Source: Isoperla grammatica
Taxonomy: Eukaryota > Arthropoda > Insecta > Plecoptera > Perlodidae
Reading direction: 5' to 3'
NCBI GenBank assembly: GCA_945910005.1
Contig: OX246743.1
Coordinates: 42,318,736-42,382,735, forward strand
DNA: 64,000 nucleotides
Below are positions 37,053-48,759 of this stretch, piece by piece. The first letter of the stretch is position 1. Every line of letters starts with the position of its first letter. Both the position numbers and the translations under genes were made by a program. The notes under the pieces were generated by a model. It searched no databases. It was not told the origin of the DNA and saw only the letters and a program-made list of their open reading frames with translations.

Positions 37053-37511
37053 TGAAATAAAAAGGTTGTGGAAGCAGAATAATGTAACTGTTATACCGTT
37101 AATTATATCAGCAAATGGCATTGTTCCACGTAAACTCCATGACAGCATTAAACTAATTGGTCTCCAACCGAACATATACATCGAGATGCAAAAAGCAATT
37201 ATTTTGAACACGTGTAGGATAGTGCGAAAATTTCTGAACTAAGAAGAATGAAGACTTCAAGAAGTTCTCCATCCCGATGGTGGTTTTCGTGGTTTCCACC
37301 GTACAAAGAGCGAATGCTGGGATGAGTACAAATCGGCCACGACCGTACATAGCATCCACAGTTCGGTTTGGAAAAAATAATGTGGACAATGATATATTAA
37401 GTAGTTCTAAGTAGATTTTAATAAGGTAAACACATGGAAATACTTGACATTTGTGTCCGTACAACATGTTTATGCCGGTTTTGACCGAGTTTGTACGTAT
37501 TGCAACAATAA

Positions 37512-37574
<63 letters not shown>

Positions 37575-40500
37575 TAATTATTAATAAATTATTATTATTA
37601 TTAAATTAAGTTATTATTAAATTATAAATCAAATTATTAAATTAATTAATTATTAATAAATTATTATTATTATTAATTTAAATTATTATTATTGCTAAAT
37701 TATTAATTAATTATTATTAACTATAATAATAACCCTTCCCTACCGTCTGCCTCGTTGTCAGCGCCCGCCCGAGAGTCAAAGTCCAGCCTTCTGGCCGCTC
37801 TCTTCTTGTCAACGAAGCTCGTCTCCACGATCTTGTTGACGGCCGTCTTGTTGACGTGTCTCGGAGACATTGACGCCGCGTGGAAAGTGTCCTGGGACAG
37901 GATCGGCAGCTCCGCCATCGGACGACTTCGATTCTTCTTGACGGAGTTGGATAGGTTCGTCAGTCCGAGGTAGTCGGACGATTGGGGGTTTTCCGTGTCG
38001 GACTGAAATCGGGGAAATTACAAATAGTGAAATAAACGCGTGTAGACTACTATGCTACAAGCCACTCTTGTCTGTTATAAATAAAATATTTGTAAAATAA
38101 ATTTGGTTGTTTAATCAGATCAAATCAGATCAAAGACAGTGTGGAGAATAGAGGAAGATCATGGAACGAAGTTGAAGCAGAAAGACTATGGGAAAACCAA
38201 GATGGAGGGAACTACTAAACACTAAACAGCCCTCTGGTAACAGAAGAAGTGATCGAGGAAGGGTTGAGGAGGTGGTTGTGTCAGGCCTGTCTAGCCGGCA
38301 ACGAAGACATTAGCCCAAAACATGGAGTACTTTGCTACTCCCCCCTACCCGATAATTAATGTTGGAAATGGGGTCAAGATATATTTATAATGAATATACA
38401 ATTAGGAGACAGGTAGTAGATACATGTAACAAGCTATTGTGAAGGTGCCGATTATATATGTTACAACACTAAGCAGTTGCTTCCATAAAACCTTGTAGAA
38501 TATTCAAGCATCTATGGCATAGTATGGTAGATTTTGTAATTAAGTATTCTGAGCAAAGAAGCCAACCATACAACAAATCTTAAAATGTATCATTGTGAAT
38601 AGTATCACTTGCTCAGAATGTAGGTACCTACTTATGTGTGAGAAATGTTTTTCATTACAAGTTCCCAGTTGACGTAAGTAAGTACCTAATTGATAATGAA
38701 CAGGCCACAAGTGGAAAAGTCATGTCCAACTTTAATACTGGATTTTCTACAGTTTTACTACGACCTGTATATTATGTAGTACGTATTATTCTAGAAGAAT
38801 TATTATTATTAAGCCTAAAGTGTGTAGATTTATTGTCAGTAAAAAAGCACATTACCTTATTGACTGGTGGAGAGGCGGAAGGGCCAAGCTTGTCCGGTAG
38901 TTTGAGATACTCCTCTCCGGAGTCCGAGTCCGGTGGACCGGTCCCGGTGGAATCCGACCACAAGTCGGAGCTGGAGCTCTGACCGGTCGGGGTGCGACCC
39001 ACCCCCCTATCCGGGCAGTCCGGGTTGGGGAGGGGAGAGTCGGCCCCCACCCCCGACCCCCGGGCCCCCAGGGGGTCCATGCCGCTCTCGTACTTGCGAG
39101 TCTGGGGGAAACATTCAGATTCAGACGTCTTTTCATTCTCAGCACCTAAAGGTTGAGATGTGACACAACATACCGTACTTTGAAAACTGACACATTATAA
39201 GCAAGACAAACCAAAAAATAAAGCAAGAACTAACTTTCCGAGTGAATAAGCTCCAAACAGTTTCGACTCACTCTGTGTATTTCATCCGATATCTGCTCGA
39301 GGTTTCGCAGCGCCTGTGCGTAGGTGGTCTTGGCCTGGCTAACTTGCGTCTCCAGTGTCTTAACCCGCTTCTTCTGGTCTTCTAGAACTTGGTTAAATTG
39401 TGCTTTCATTTCAAAATAGGGCCTGAAATACACAACAACATGAGGTAACAAAATGTGGTGATGTAATTGATATCCACTTATCTCAAGCAAAGTAATTTAA
39501 TTCCAAAATGATTTGCAATGTTTAATAATTTTCTGCAGAGTTATATCAAATACAAATCAAATTGAACAAATAAATCTTGTTCTAAATTAATAATTATGAT
39601 GCACCTGAACCAATTTCTTTGAGCAAATAAATTCCAAATAAATTTTTAAATGGCTCTAGTTTTAGATGCCTTCTCTATTATATTAGATGACATGTCTTTC
39701 TAAATATGAAAGAAAATATTTAAATTTCATATTTTATAAAGATTCCTATTCAAAGAAGTTAGGAGGAAATTTCACACATTATTGCGGCAGGAAAATAGGG
39801 CATGACATAATACTGTAGTGAGACAACCAATCACATTCAAATGAAATGAAATTTTAATTTTTTAAAGGTTATTTCACTTATTAAAACATATTCTAATGAA
39901 ATCAGTTATAAATATGAACCTAAAAAGTACGTTTACACAATCATCACCAAAACAATATAAAATAAATTGTAATTTTAAATTTTAATAGAAATCCAGAAGC
40001 GGGGGGGGGGGGGGGGGGGGGGGGGAAATAAGCATTTTAAATGTATTCTGCCAAGATATTGACAATAAACAGCGTTGTTTGCCTCACGATGACCTCACAT
40101 ACCATTTTATTTCAGCAGGAAAGGAAAAATGTGAGTGAAAACTGAAAATCATACTTGAATCCAAATTACCTTTCTGTTTTGTGTGGTGTGTCCTAGTGTG
40201 TCAGTATTGAGGAAGGGAGGAATGTTGGCGAGACTGGGGTTTATGGAAATGGTGAGTGGTCCCATTACCACATGGCACATGTAATGGGACTTAAGTTATG
40301 TAGATGTTGTGGTGTTGGCCTCTCATAAGAAACATCTATAAAACGGTAGCAACATGCAAAGTTTCGGTACACTGTGCAAACTACAATGAAGCCATGCATT
40401 AATCCAACAATATGCAGTGAAAGCAACAGCAGATCGACATATTACTATGTTTCTTTGCCTAGAGTTTCTAAACGGCTACTTACAAAAGCTGCAGCTGGTG

Positions 40501-43027
40501 TCTGTAGGCAAGACTGTTAATCTGCAGCATACTGCGGCGTGCATTCAGGCTGCCAACACGAACACAAAAATAAAATAAACACTGTCAAAACAAAATAAAT
40601 GTCTCCGTAAACTACTAAACCATTATATATAACACTCTGATGCACAACTAAAGGACATTTTCAAAGGCAAACCAATCAAGAAGCACTGTTCCATTTTTAA
40701 GGCTGAATTTTTTTCGTGAACTAAAAGTGGCATACTGCAAAACTCCAATGGTGTTGGTTTCGAGAATGAACAAACGTGCAAGCAGTGATGGAATAGAGCA
40801 ACACATTGACATGGGTCAAACGGCATGCAGCTATATCTAACTAAATGCAAGATAACATTTCCGATCAAAGTGCAATATGGCTCATTATACTATAGACTAC
40901 CCTTTTTTAAACAAGCTTTCTTTGATGTGAGGTGGCATTTTCAAGAACTCATATAACTAAGAAACATTTGTTTGATTTCTTTGTAAGCAATTCTTCATTA
41001 ATACCAGTCTTGCATTTGTTCCAAAATAGTTGCATTTAAACATTGCTATTTTTTTTAGAAAATATGAACTTCTCATTGGGTGTTACATTCTTTAGGCTCT
41101 TATTATTAACTATTATTTAATTAAAACCTGAGGTGTGCAAGAGTATGTCATACCATACACTACAAGTACCTATAGGCTAAAGACTTTAAAATTATAATTT
41201 CAAGTGGAAGACAATTTGATAAATAATATAAAATAAAACTCCGATCTGCCTCTTAGAGATGTGCAATAGTGAATGTCTTACCAATTATAAAACTCAAAGT
41301 GAACTCTATAACAACGCAGTGATTCGGCCAAAATAAACTGCAGCAAACATAGACTATATCAACAAAGAATACTGTGCCTGCATACCTAGATTTAGCAATA
41401 GCTCGTTTCAGTTCTTTCTGCAACTGCTGCACGCGCATTTCGGTGCGGTGATAGGACTGTGAAGTACGTCTGTGCTCCAGCTCGCTCAGTGTTCGTTCTG
41501 CTTCAGACTCGTTTACCTGAAGGAATAAAACAATGTTAGTCTCAGTTTTGTGGATCGGAAACCTTCAACTGTACAAACTTAAGGAACACGTTGTATTTTT
41601 TATTTTAGTCCTCAAGGCTAAATATTGGGGTCTGCAACCAGAGAACCGAGAAAATAAAATACTGAACTTAGCAGCTCAATGTTGCATTTCTTCTTCTTCT
41701 TCTTTTCCTATGCCAGCATTTTTGGCTTAGGCCTACTGGGCCATCATACATTTTCTGGTTTTCCATTTCTCAAGATGAAATAACGATGGTTTCAACATTG
41801 TCACGGCGTAGTTAAGAGTCGATTGACAAGTGGACAGTAAGTAAACTATTAATTGATACTTGTGATTAAGTATTAATGAGACTTGGACTGACACGTTGTT
41901 GTATTTGTGTTTGCAGCCCTAAGATTTCACTACGAGAGTTGATTGACAATTAGAAAATAAATACATTTTTGATACTTGTAAATAAGGGTATGTGACGTTG
42001 TTGTATAGCCACAGGATTTCTCACCCTCATCGTGGCGTGGTTCAGCATCTCTTGCCAGGCGTGATCGAAGGTCCTCCCTTCAGTACAGAGACCCTCCTCC
42101 GCGAGGAAGACCATCTCCCGGGCGGCCGAGTGGGCAGAGTTGGCTCGCTCGAACCTCACGGCAGCCTGTTGAGTCTCCTGCAACGCCTCCTTGGCTTTCA
42201 TCCGAGCGTCATAGTAAGGTCGCGACCTCTCGATGCAAGAGCCGAGCTTCTTTGCCAGACTGTCGATGCGGACCGTCGACTCGCAGAGCAGCTGACGGAA
42301 ACCCGCTCTCGCTTCCTGCCGGACGATAGCACACGTTAGCGTACACATTTACATTTTCAGATATATTTAATACGTAGGCTATATGTTAACAGAAAGAATG
42401 TGATTGAAATGTTGCTTACATCGAGGTCGACTTCGAGTTTGTTGATGTCATCTGTCGCTGTGTTCAGTCTTTCCAACTCAATCTTGAATGAAAGAATCAT
42501 ACATTATTTGCAAGGGACTCCAAGAGACTCCAAGAAACTCAATCGTGAAGGGAATACACATAATTTTCCTTTCACGATTGAGTTTTTTTTGTATTATTAA
42601 ATTATAACCTGCTTGACAATGTTAAATGAAATAAATTGTTGAAATCATCATTGTGCATGCTTTCATATTAGCTGCCAATACACTGCAGTGATCGGTACCT
42701 ATGAATTATTAATTAAATGCGGTGTTGAATGGGGGGAGGGGCAAACAAGTATTTTTTATTTATTAAGAAGGCGTTGCACAATCTGTAGTAAAAATAGATT
42801 AGAGTTGTTAGCGACGTGTCACAGTTTAAACATACGTAATTTCCTAATGTTATCAATGATTTTTATCATTTTAGTGTGATTGTGACCCCGGCCTTGCCCG
42901 GCAATGCAGTTCAATATATTGACTGTCATGAGTGGGACTGACTGCCACTTGACGGGAAATTAATCAATAACTTGGCTTATACCTGCACTCTCGGGTCAAC
43001 TTCGTCGCAGGATCTGTCCGCCTCCAT
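34286..43027 (-). CDS. pcs: SH3BP5/parcas homologue, 11 coding exons, 659 aa
   Basis: Exons (minus strand, 5' to 3'): 43027-42983, 42482-42420, 42315-42025, 41516-41386, 39422-39272, 39101-38856, 38002-37744, 36555-36314, 35644-35359, 34969-34870 and 34451-34286. All have AG/GT sites and matching phases; the sum is 1980 nt. Residues 10-227 form the conserved SH3BP5 coiled-coil domain: VDPRVQIELERLNTATDDIN, then SRPYYDAR, AWQEMLNHATMR, LKRAIAKSRPYFEMKAQF and LEQISDEIH, closely matching vertebrate SH3BP5 (Sab). The rest is Ser/Pro/acid-rich and probably disordered, with DDSTSDSES near the C-terminus. Family members are Rab11 guanine-nucleotide exchange factors and, for Sab, mitochondrial JNK partners. 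Drosophila parcas modulates Btk29A signalling. The start is the first ATG, 5 nt after an in-frame-neutral leader, and precedes the family motif. It is longer than the vertebrate protein because of the tail. Confidence 0.95.
34548..34816. mobile_element. Hairpin insertion with 15-bp target duplication
   Basis: TTACTCTAAAGTAAT occurs at 34536-34550 and again at 34817-34831, bracketing the insertion. Inside, arms of about 86 bp (34548-34633 and 34702-34788) are near-perfect inverses with cores TTACCTTCGTGTAGTAAGAT and GAGTTTGAAGTACACATAAA. The loop carries GGTCGAAACGTC (34669-34680), like the 3' half of a hammerhead ribozyme core. A 28-nt non-palindromic tail follows. A 15-bp duplication fits target-primed retrotransposition; Penelope-like elements are one family with hammerheads. 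Located in the last parcas intron. Confidence 0.65.
35724..35962 (-). pseudogene. LINE 3' end: ORF tail plus 3' UTR and poly(A)
   Basis: The minus-strand frame starting near 35962 reads WEEVNQERWWEDRKVW, then an Glu-rich run and MASRLRCT before a stop, typical of a non-LTR ORF C-terminus. The following 3' UTR matches 18236-18310 and ends in an A-run (35719-35731). It sits in the parcas intron between exons 8 and 9, inserted in the same orientation as the gene. Heavily 5'-truncated. Confidence 0.7.
37018..37051. repeat. (TAA)n microsatellite
   Basis: Perfect AAT/TAA run of about 11 units in a parcas intron. Confidence 0.9.
37509..37730. repeat. (TAA)n microsatellite with degenerate AT extension
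   Basis: A perfect TAA run (about 37512-37573) grades into irregular TTATTATTAAATTA sequence up to the 3' boundary of parcas exon 7 (donor at 37743). On the transcribed strand this AT tract begins almost directly after the splice donor. Confidence 0.85.
38105..38380 (+). pseudogene. LINE ORF C-terminal fragment
   Basis: A plus-strand frame reads VENRGRSWNEVEAERLWE then reaches a stop near 38215, resembling the end of the ORF in some non-LTR elements, followed by an untranslated tail. It is opposite in orientation to parcas and lies in an intron. Confidence 0.45.
40001..40025 (+). repeat. Poly-G tract (25 G)
   Basis: Uninterrupted 25 G in the parcas intron between exons 4 and 5; the transcript would contain poly-C. 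Confidence 0.9.
40484..40549 (-). CDS. Candidate parcas cassette exon, 66 nt
   Basis: On the parcas strand, a T-rich tract and GGCAG acceptor (ends 40550) precede 66 open nucleotides followed by GTAAGT (from 40483). Exon 4 ends with two codon bases (AG) and exon 5 begins with one (G). Inserting this segment keeps the frame exactly and adds 22 codons, including NARRSMLQINSLAYRHQLQ, between IAKS and PYFEMK. Skipping it gives the conserved SRPYFEMK junction seen across the family. It is Leu/Gln-rich and could lengthen the coiled coil. Confidence 0.6.
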
Positions 43028-43767
43028 CACTGGTGTGTCTCAGACATACGAGCTTTCACTTCATAGGCCTATTTACAATTAAAACGAGAAATAAAGGCAA
43101 CATTTATTGTCAATAACGTCGTCTGCAAAGTGCAGCAGTGCCATTTTCGTTGGTACTTCGTATGTAAAGATGGTGGTGCTATCCGACGGGATTTTCTAAA
43201 ACTAACATGGAAGTTTGAAAGCAGTGCTGCTCTTGGTAGTGGAATATTGCACAATAATAACAATAAATAATAACAATAAATGCGGCATAATTCAAAATGG
43301 AAGAAACCATATTATTATAATAAAAAAAAGTTGTTCACCAAACGTTGTAGATATAGGGCTTGGGACGGTGGCCCTCTGTACTTCTCCCCCACTGCAGCTT
43401 TCTCATGACTATCTCAAAAGCTGACTAAAGTTGCCCCAGCGTATAAGTATTCCCGTGCTTACGACTTCTAACCTTACAAACTTAATTTTCTACTTCTCTA
43501 GTTCCTACGTGCCTGCAACAGGTCTACTATGGACTGATTGTCGACTTGGAAATTCCAAATATAAAAGGATTTACTAACGAGGTTTGTGCATTCCACTAAG
43601 CGGAAGATTTTCTTTGCGAATGTGATAGAAAGAACGACACGAATCAGTACATTTTGAATGTTGAGTTGAAACAGTATGCATGAAGGATTGAAGGGGGTAG
43701 TAGATAATGCTCTGAGATCGGTATGAGAATAAATACGTTGGGACTAGTATACTTGTGTTGTTTACGC

Positions 43768-44004
43768 AACCCGGACACCCTGGCAACCAGGACACCTTGG
43801 CAACCCGGACACCCTGGTAACCCGGACAACCTGGCAAACAGGACACCCTGGCAACCCGGACACCCTGGCAACCAGGACACCCTGGCAACCTGGCCACCCT
43901 GGCAACCCGGCCACCCTGGCAACCAGGACACCCTGGCAACCCAGACACCCTGGCAACCAGGACACCCTGGCAACCCGGACACCCTGGCAACCAGAACATA
44001 TTGC
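43768..44004. repeat. 17-bp minisatellite, about 14 units
   Basis: Head-to-tail CACCCTGGCAACCCGGA-type units alternate CCC and CCA before GGA. Since 17 is not a multiple of 3 and the unit lacks stops, several frames stay open on both strands (Gly-Cys-Pro or Pro-Trp-Gln type peptides). These are not genes. Located about 740 bp upstream of the parcas start. Confidence 0.9.
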
Positions 44005-44009
44005 AATCT

Positions 44010-45370
44010 GTAGTGATGTGGTTCAGGTTTGCGTAAACACCAATATTAGGACGCGAAAGTCCATATAAAACAATGATGTAAGAAAATGCTCTAAATAACC
44101 AACGCGAGCGAATGGGTTCGATTATTAAGGTGGTGCATCGATCGGTCGGTTCGCTGCGCCGCCGCTAGATAGCGCGCGTGATGAATGTATCTCCGTCCAG
44201 CTGACACTTTCATCATGGAGAGGCGGGCAATGATTGATGACGTCACCTACCTAGCAGCATCCGAGACAGGGGTGCCCAATCTCTACTAGACTATTTTGTT
44301 GACGACTACATTTTTGTAAAATGAAATTTTAGACAGAAAAATAAAAACCTACAATGGAATAAGCGTTAGGAAACATAGTGGATGAATAGAGCCTCGATCT
44401 GTTGTTTTTTCTCAGCCCATGCTCTTTCCACCCCACTCAACCGGCATCTAGAAAACATTAACCCTCACCATTGTAACATTTCAGTTGCTATGTAATTGAC
44501 TGCACTTCGGCTTCTGTAGGCGAATGTTTTCGAGATTTCTATAAACCTTATTCATCTACTGTGGTTTCCAAGGCTGACTGTACTTTAGTCTAAACATACT
44601 GTAAAACAATGATACCTTTTCTATGTTTGAATAAAAAGGAACTTCAACTTCAAAAAACTTCTAGTGCAAATAATGGGTATTATCCTGTACTCTTGCCAGG
44701 ATGTATTTTCCATCAACGTCAATAGAAAATTCCAAACAGACTGGCTCAGATCATTTCAATCACATTGGTATGTTTATATTTTAGCATTTCTTCTATTTTG
44801 TAATTCTAGATAATGCACAATGCACATATTATGACAAATACCCTCAAGCTGTTGCTTTTGTGAGCACATAATCAGTTTCACATTATGTTATAGGTAGCAA
44901 AATTATAGATACGCATACATTATATTATGTAATACAAAAGAAGGCTCTACCAACTAGCCTGTATTTATTACCTGTATTGTAAAATACAAATACAACTTTA
45001 TTTACTTACTTACTGTTAAACAAATGCTAGGATTAGACAACACTATTATGGTTGTAGGCTATTTGCTAAGCAAATTTACAGCTGTATGTGAAGTTGATCT
45101 CAATAGGATACAGGACATCACTTGTTCTTGAATAGTGAGTTCATACAAAGCGCGTGGCAGCCATACGGGGGGGGGGGGGGCAGAACAGAGAGATTGTACT
45201 TTCGATGAGTATAATTCATTGTTGTAATGTTTTAGGTGGCGTTTGGTTCAAGTTTAACTAACTGCTCTCCAACTGACATTGTAAAGTGAAATAAAGAAAG
45301 ACCTTGCCTCGGCCACTTTTACATAATATCTTACATCAAGCTTCGAATGCAGAGCGTCCAGGGATTGGTT
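44010..45370. other. Gene-free intergenic stretch
   Basis: No exon recognised. A plus-strand AATAAA near 44630, followed by an A-rich CTTCAACTTCAAAAA string, looks like a retroelement or transcript 3' end without an identifiable body. G14 tract at 45167-45180. Confidence 0.4.
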
Positions 45371-45371
45371 T

Positions 45372-47045
45372 CACGCTAGCAGCAGTAAATGCTAGCAGAG
45401 AAGAGGCAATGTTTGTTGCACGCTAGCAGCAGTAAATGCTAGCAGAGAAGAGGCAATGTTTGTTGCACGCTAGCAGCAGTAAATGCTAGCAGAGAAGAGG
45501 CAATGTTTGTTGCACGCTAGCAGCAGTAAATGCTAGCGGAGAAGAGGCAATGTTTGTTGCACGCTAGCAGCAGTAAATGCTAGCAGAGAAGAGGCAATGT
45601 TTGTTGCACGCTAGCAGCAGTAAATGCTAGCAGAGAAGAGGCAATGTTTGTTGCACGCTAGCAGCAGTAAATGCTAGCGGAGAAGCGGCAATGTTTGCTG
45701 CACGCTAGCAGCAGTAAATGCTAGCAGAGAAGAGGCAATGTTTGTTGCACGCTAGCAGCAGTAAATGCTAGCAGAGAAGAGGCAATGTTTGTTGCACGCT
45801 AGCAGCAGTAAATGCTAGCAGAGAAGAGGCAATGTTTGTTGCACGCTAGCAGCACTCAGTAAATGCTAGCGGAGAAGCGGCAATGTTTGCTGCACGCTAG
45901 CAGCAGTAAATGCTAGCAGAGAAGCGGCAATGTTTGCTGCACGCTAGCAGCAGTAAATGCTAGCAGAGAAGAGGCAATGTTTGCTGCACGCTAGCAGCAG
46001 TAAATGCTAGCGGAGAAGCGGCAATGTTTGCTGCACGCTAGCAGCAGTAAATGCTAGCAGAGAAGCGGCAATGTTTGCTGCACGCTAGCAGCAGTAAATG
46101 CTAGCGGAGAAGCGGCAATGTTTGCTGCACGCTAGCAGCAGTAAATGCTAGCAGAGAAGCGGCAATGTTTGTTGCACGTTAGCAGCAGTAAATGCTAGCG
46201 GAGAAGAGGCAATGTTTGTTGCACGCTAGCAGCAGTAAATGCTAGCAGAGAAGAGGCAATGTTTGTTGCACGATAGCAGCAGTAAATGCTAGCAGAGATG
46301 AGGCAATGTTTTCAGCCCGCACGCTAGCAGCAGTAAATGCTAGCAGAGAAGAGGCAATGTTTGTTGCACGCTAGCAGCAGTAAATGCTAGCGGAGAAGCG
46401 GCAATGTTTGTTGCACGCTAGCAGCAGTAAATGCTAGCGGAGAAGCGGCAATGTTTGTTGCACGCTAGCAGCAGTAAATGCTAGCAGAGAAGAGGCAATG
46501 TTTGTTGCACGCTAGCAGCAGTAAATGCTAGCAGAGAAGAGGCAATGTTTGTTGCACGCTAGCAGCAGTAAATGCTAGCGGAGAAGCGGCAATGTTTGTT
46601 GCACGCTAGCAGCAGTAAATGCTAGCAGAGAAGAGGCAATGTTTGTTGCACGCTAGCAGCAGTAAATGCTAGTGGAGAAGCGGCAATGTTTGTTGCACGC
46701 TAGCAGCAGTAAATGCTAGCAGAGAAGAGGCAATGTTTGTTGCACGCTAGCAGCAGTAAATGCTAGCGGAGAAGCGGCAATGTTTGTTGCACGCTAGCAG
46801 CAGTAAATGCTAGCAGAGAAGAGGCAATGTTTGTTGCACGCTAGCAGCAGTAAATGCTAGCAGAGAAGAGGCAATGTTTGTTGCACGCTAGCAGCAGTAA
46901 ATGCTAGTGGAGAAGCGGCAATGTTTGTTGCACGCTAGCAGCAGTAAATGCTAGCGGAGAAGAGGCAATGTTTGTTAAATGCTAGAGAGTAAGGGGCAAT
47001 GTTTTCAGCCCGCACGCTAGCAGCAGTAAATGCTAGCGGAGAAGA
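45372..47045. repeat. 47-bp hairpin-unit minisatellite, about 36 units
   Basis: The unit is CACGCTAGCAGCAGTAAAT then GCTAGC(A/G)GAGAAG(A/C)GG and CAATGTTTG(T/C)TG, 47 bp. Two GCTAGC palindromes 10 bp apart let each unit form a hairpin. Variants combine at two sites 7 bp apart (A...A or G...C are commonest) and at T/C in the last heptamer. The C form is concentrated in units 7-16. Two units (about 46260-46320 and 46975-47013) carry a TTTTCAGCCCG variant tail. No unique spacers, so not CRISPR. Confidence 0.95.
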
Positions 47046-47049
47046 GGAT

Positions 47050-47370
47050 GGTGTTAATTTCTTCAGGGAGAGCACTGAACAGAGAAGCCAGCCCAGCGAG
47101 CACCTCAGGGATATTAAACCCGCGGATTATTGTTTAATAATTGAATATTATCCTCGGTAGCCGCCTGCCCTTCCTTACCGGTACAGGGGCACCACAAAGT
47201 GTGGCTGCTTCATCTTCACTCAACGTTGTAATGATATGCTGCAACGCCCACTCGTTGGGCCAATCTTCATCAGCCTATTTATTATACTCGCATTCATATC
47301 TAAGCCTTACACATAATAACATCTGTTTACAACATTTACATTACAATCGCAATAAATAGTGTAAACATAC
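47050..47370. other. Gene-free stretch
   Basis: Nothing recognisable apart from flanking repeats. Confidence 0.4.
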
Positions 47371-47374
47371 AGAT

Positions 47375-47425
47375 ACTACCAAGATTCGAACCCAGGTCTA
47401 CGGGAGTCGAGACTATACCAACGAA
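47375..47425 (-). repeat. tRNA-like B-box segment
   Basis: The minus strand reads GACCTGGGTTCGAATCTTGG, a good B box, preceded by TTGGTATAGTCTCGACTCCC resembling a D arm/anticodon arm. T-stem pairing is weak, so a tRNA pseudogene or SINE head is likelier than a functional tRNA. Confidence 0.4.
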
Positions 47426-47888
47426 CAAATAACTGACATTACTATACATTATGATAATAGTATTGTGCATTACACTACTAATCCATTATCAATCGCTGTC
47501 TGTACCGATTTTAAACATCGATTATTTGATTAAAAAATCAAATCAAATCGTTTTTTGATTATAAATAAAATAACATTGAATTAAATTAAATTAACGTCAC
47601 CAACTATCATCTGAATAACTAATGTCACATTTAAATTCTTCATATTGGAATGTCCTATTTAAAACAACTAACACAAATTGTATTTTTATCCCTATACAGT
47701 GCATGGTTACAAATTAATTTCAACAACTTTTCGTTTTTCAGCATATATTACAGAATTTTTTCGTTTCGATATCGATGGCGAAAATTTTTCGATGCCACGA
47801 TTTGCATTCGATGTCGATGTCGAGTTTTAACATCGATTCCCATCCTCAATGACAAGTGAAGTATAACAACTCATAGAACTTCTTCACG

Positions 47889-47969
47889 GGTGTTCTGGTA
47901 TCGAACCAGCAGAGACGGGGAATATCATCGCATCATATAAACTCCGACAATATCCGCTGAGCTCGGTTA
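47889..47969 (-). repeat. tRNA-derived SINE head
   Basis: The minus strand has GAGCTCAGCGGATA (A-box-like, about 47954-47964) and CTGGTTCGATACCAG (B box in a 4-bp stem, about 47895-47909) at tRNA-like spacing. Confidence 0.55.
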
Positions 47970-48574
47970 TTGAGCAATTAAAACTCGTTCAGGGAAGTTG
48001 TACCATTACCAACTCTATGGTTGTACCTATCTCGCTCGCTCGGTACAATCGCGTCCAAACAACAACATGCAGATTGCAGAGCGAGGGGTTGGAAGGTATA
48101 GTCCCGTCGCGTTAACTTGCAAGGTGTTGTCGTCACGGATTAAGTATAATAGTGAAGTGACGCATGTGACAACTACCAACCTAAATCTAGTTGCATCCCG
48201 TTCTTCTGCCTCAGGTATTGTACTGATAATATCACCTGCATGTTGTCAGACGTGGTGGGGTCGCATTCCATACGGTTGGTGCAGTGAACAATAACAATGC
48301 AGCTATCGGGCAATCTCGAGTTGAATACCGTTGAAATAGACCGTGTGAAGCGACCGTCTCTTCTCAGGATTTTAGGGGACACCTTGCTTCTTACGGCGTC
48401 GCCAGTATAGCTTCTCTTACGCCGGCTACACGGGGGGTTTGTAGATGTCACATGTGTTTAAATTCGTACAAACTGAGCAACATTCAGTTTGAAATTGATA
48501 AAGCCATTTATATTAGATGTACCTATAACATTGGAGATTAAAACCAATCGTTATATTCTGTACAACCTCCACTA

Positions 48575-48749
48575 AAGGCTCAACCCCAACTGACACCATC
48601 GTGATCGTAATCGTAATCCGGAAATTGTGAAAGAGTTATAATTTACTTGGTTCTTATGACGCTGTTCACAACAAAATCGTAACGTCGTAATTTCTACAAT
48701 TGTGATCCCGATTACAATTACGATGCCGCGTCAATTGTGGTTGAGCATT
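48575..48749. mobile_element. Small MITE, probable TA duplication
   Basis: Ends pair as AAGGCTCAACCCCAACTGAC with the complement of GTCAATTGTGGTTGAGCATT, continuing through ATCGTAAT-type sequence. TA flanks both sides (48573-48574, 48750-48751). About 175 bp, AT-rich, non-coding. Confidence 0.6.
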
Positions 48750-48759
48750 TAGTCGAATG

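Noticed and set aside
38933..39163. Plus-strand Pro/Arg-rich frame of 76 codons
   Set aside because: Antisense shadow of parcas exon 6.
41251..41275. TAGAGATGTGCAATAG, like the end of some hAT elements
   Set aside because: No partner terminus found nearby.
43574..44013. Open frames of 67-141 codons on both strands with Gly-Cys-Pro or Pro-Trp-Gln repeats
   Set aside because: They are forced by the 17-bp stop-free minisatellite, which keeps several frames open at once.
45372..47045. CRISPR-like regular array
   Set aside because: Units are contiguous without unique spacers, and the window is eukaryotic.
47510..47850. ATCGAT-rich segment resembling hAT-type terminal sequence
   Set aside because: Only one plausible end was seen and no matching inverted end or 8-bp duplication.
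48173..48451. 92-codon minus-strand frame
   Set aside because: Possibly transposon-derived, but no motif could be named and no stop/start or splice evidence supports a gene.
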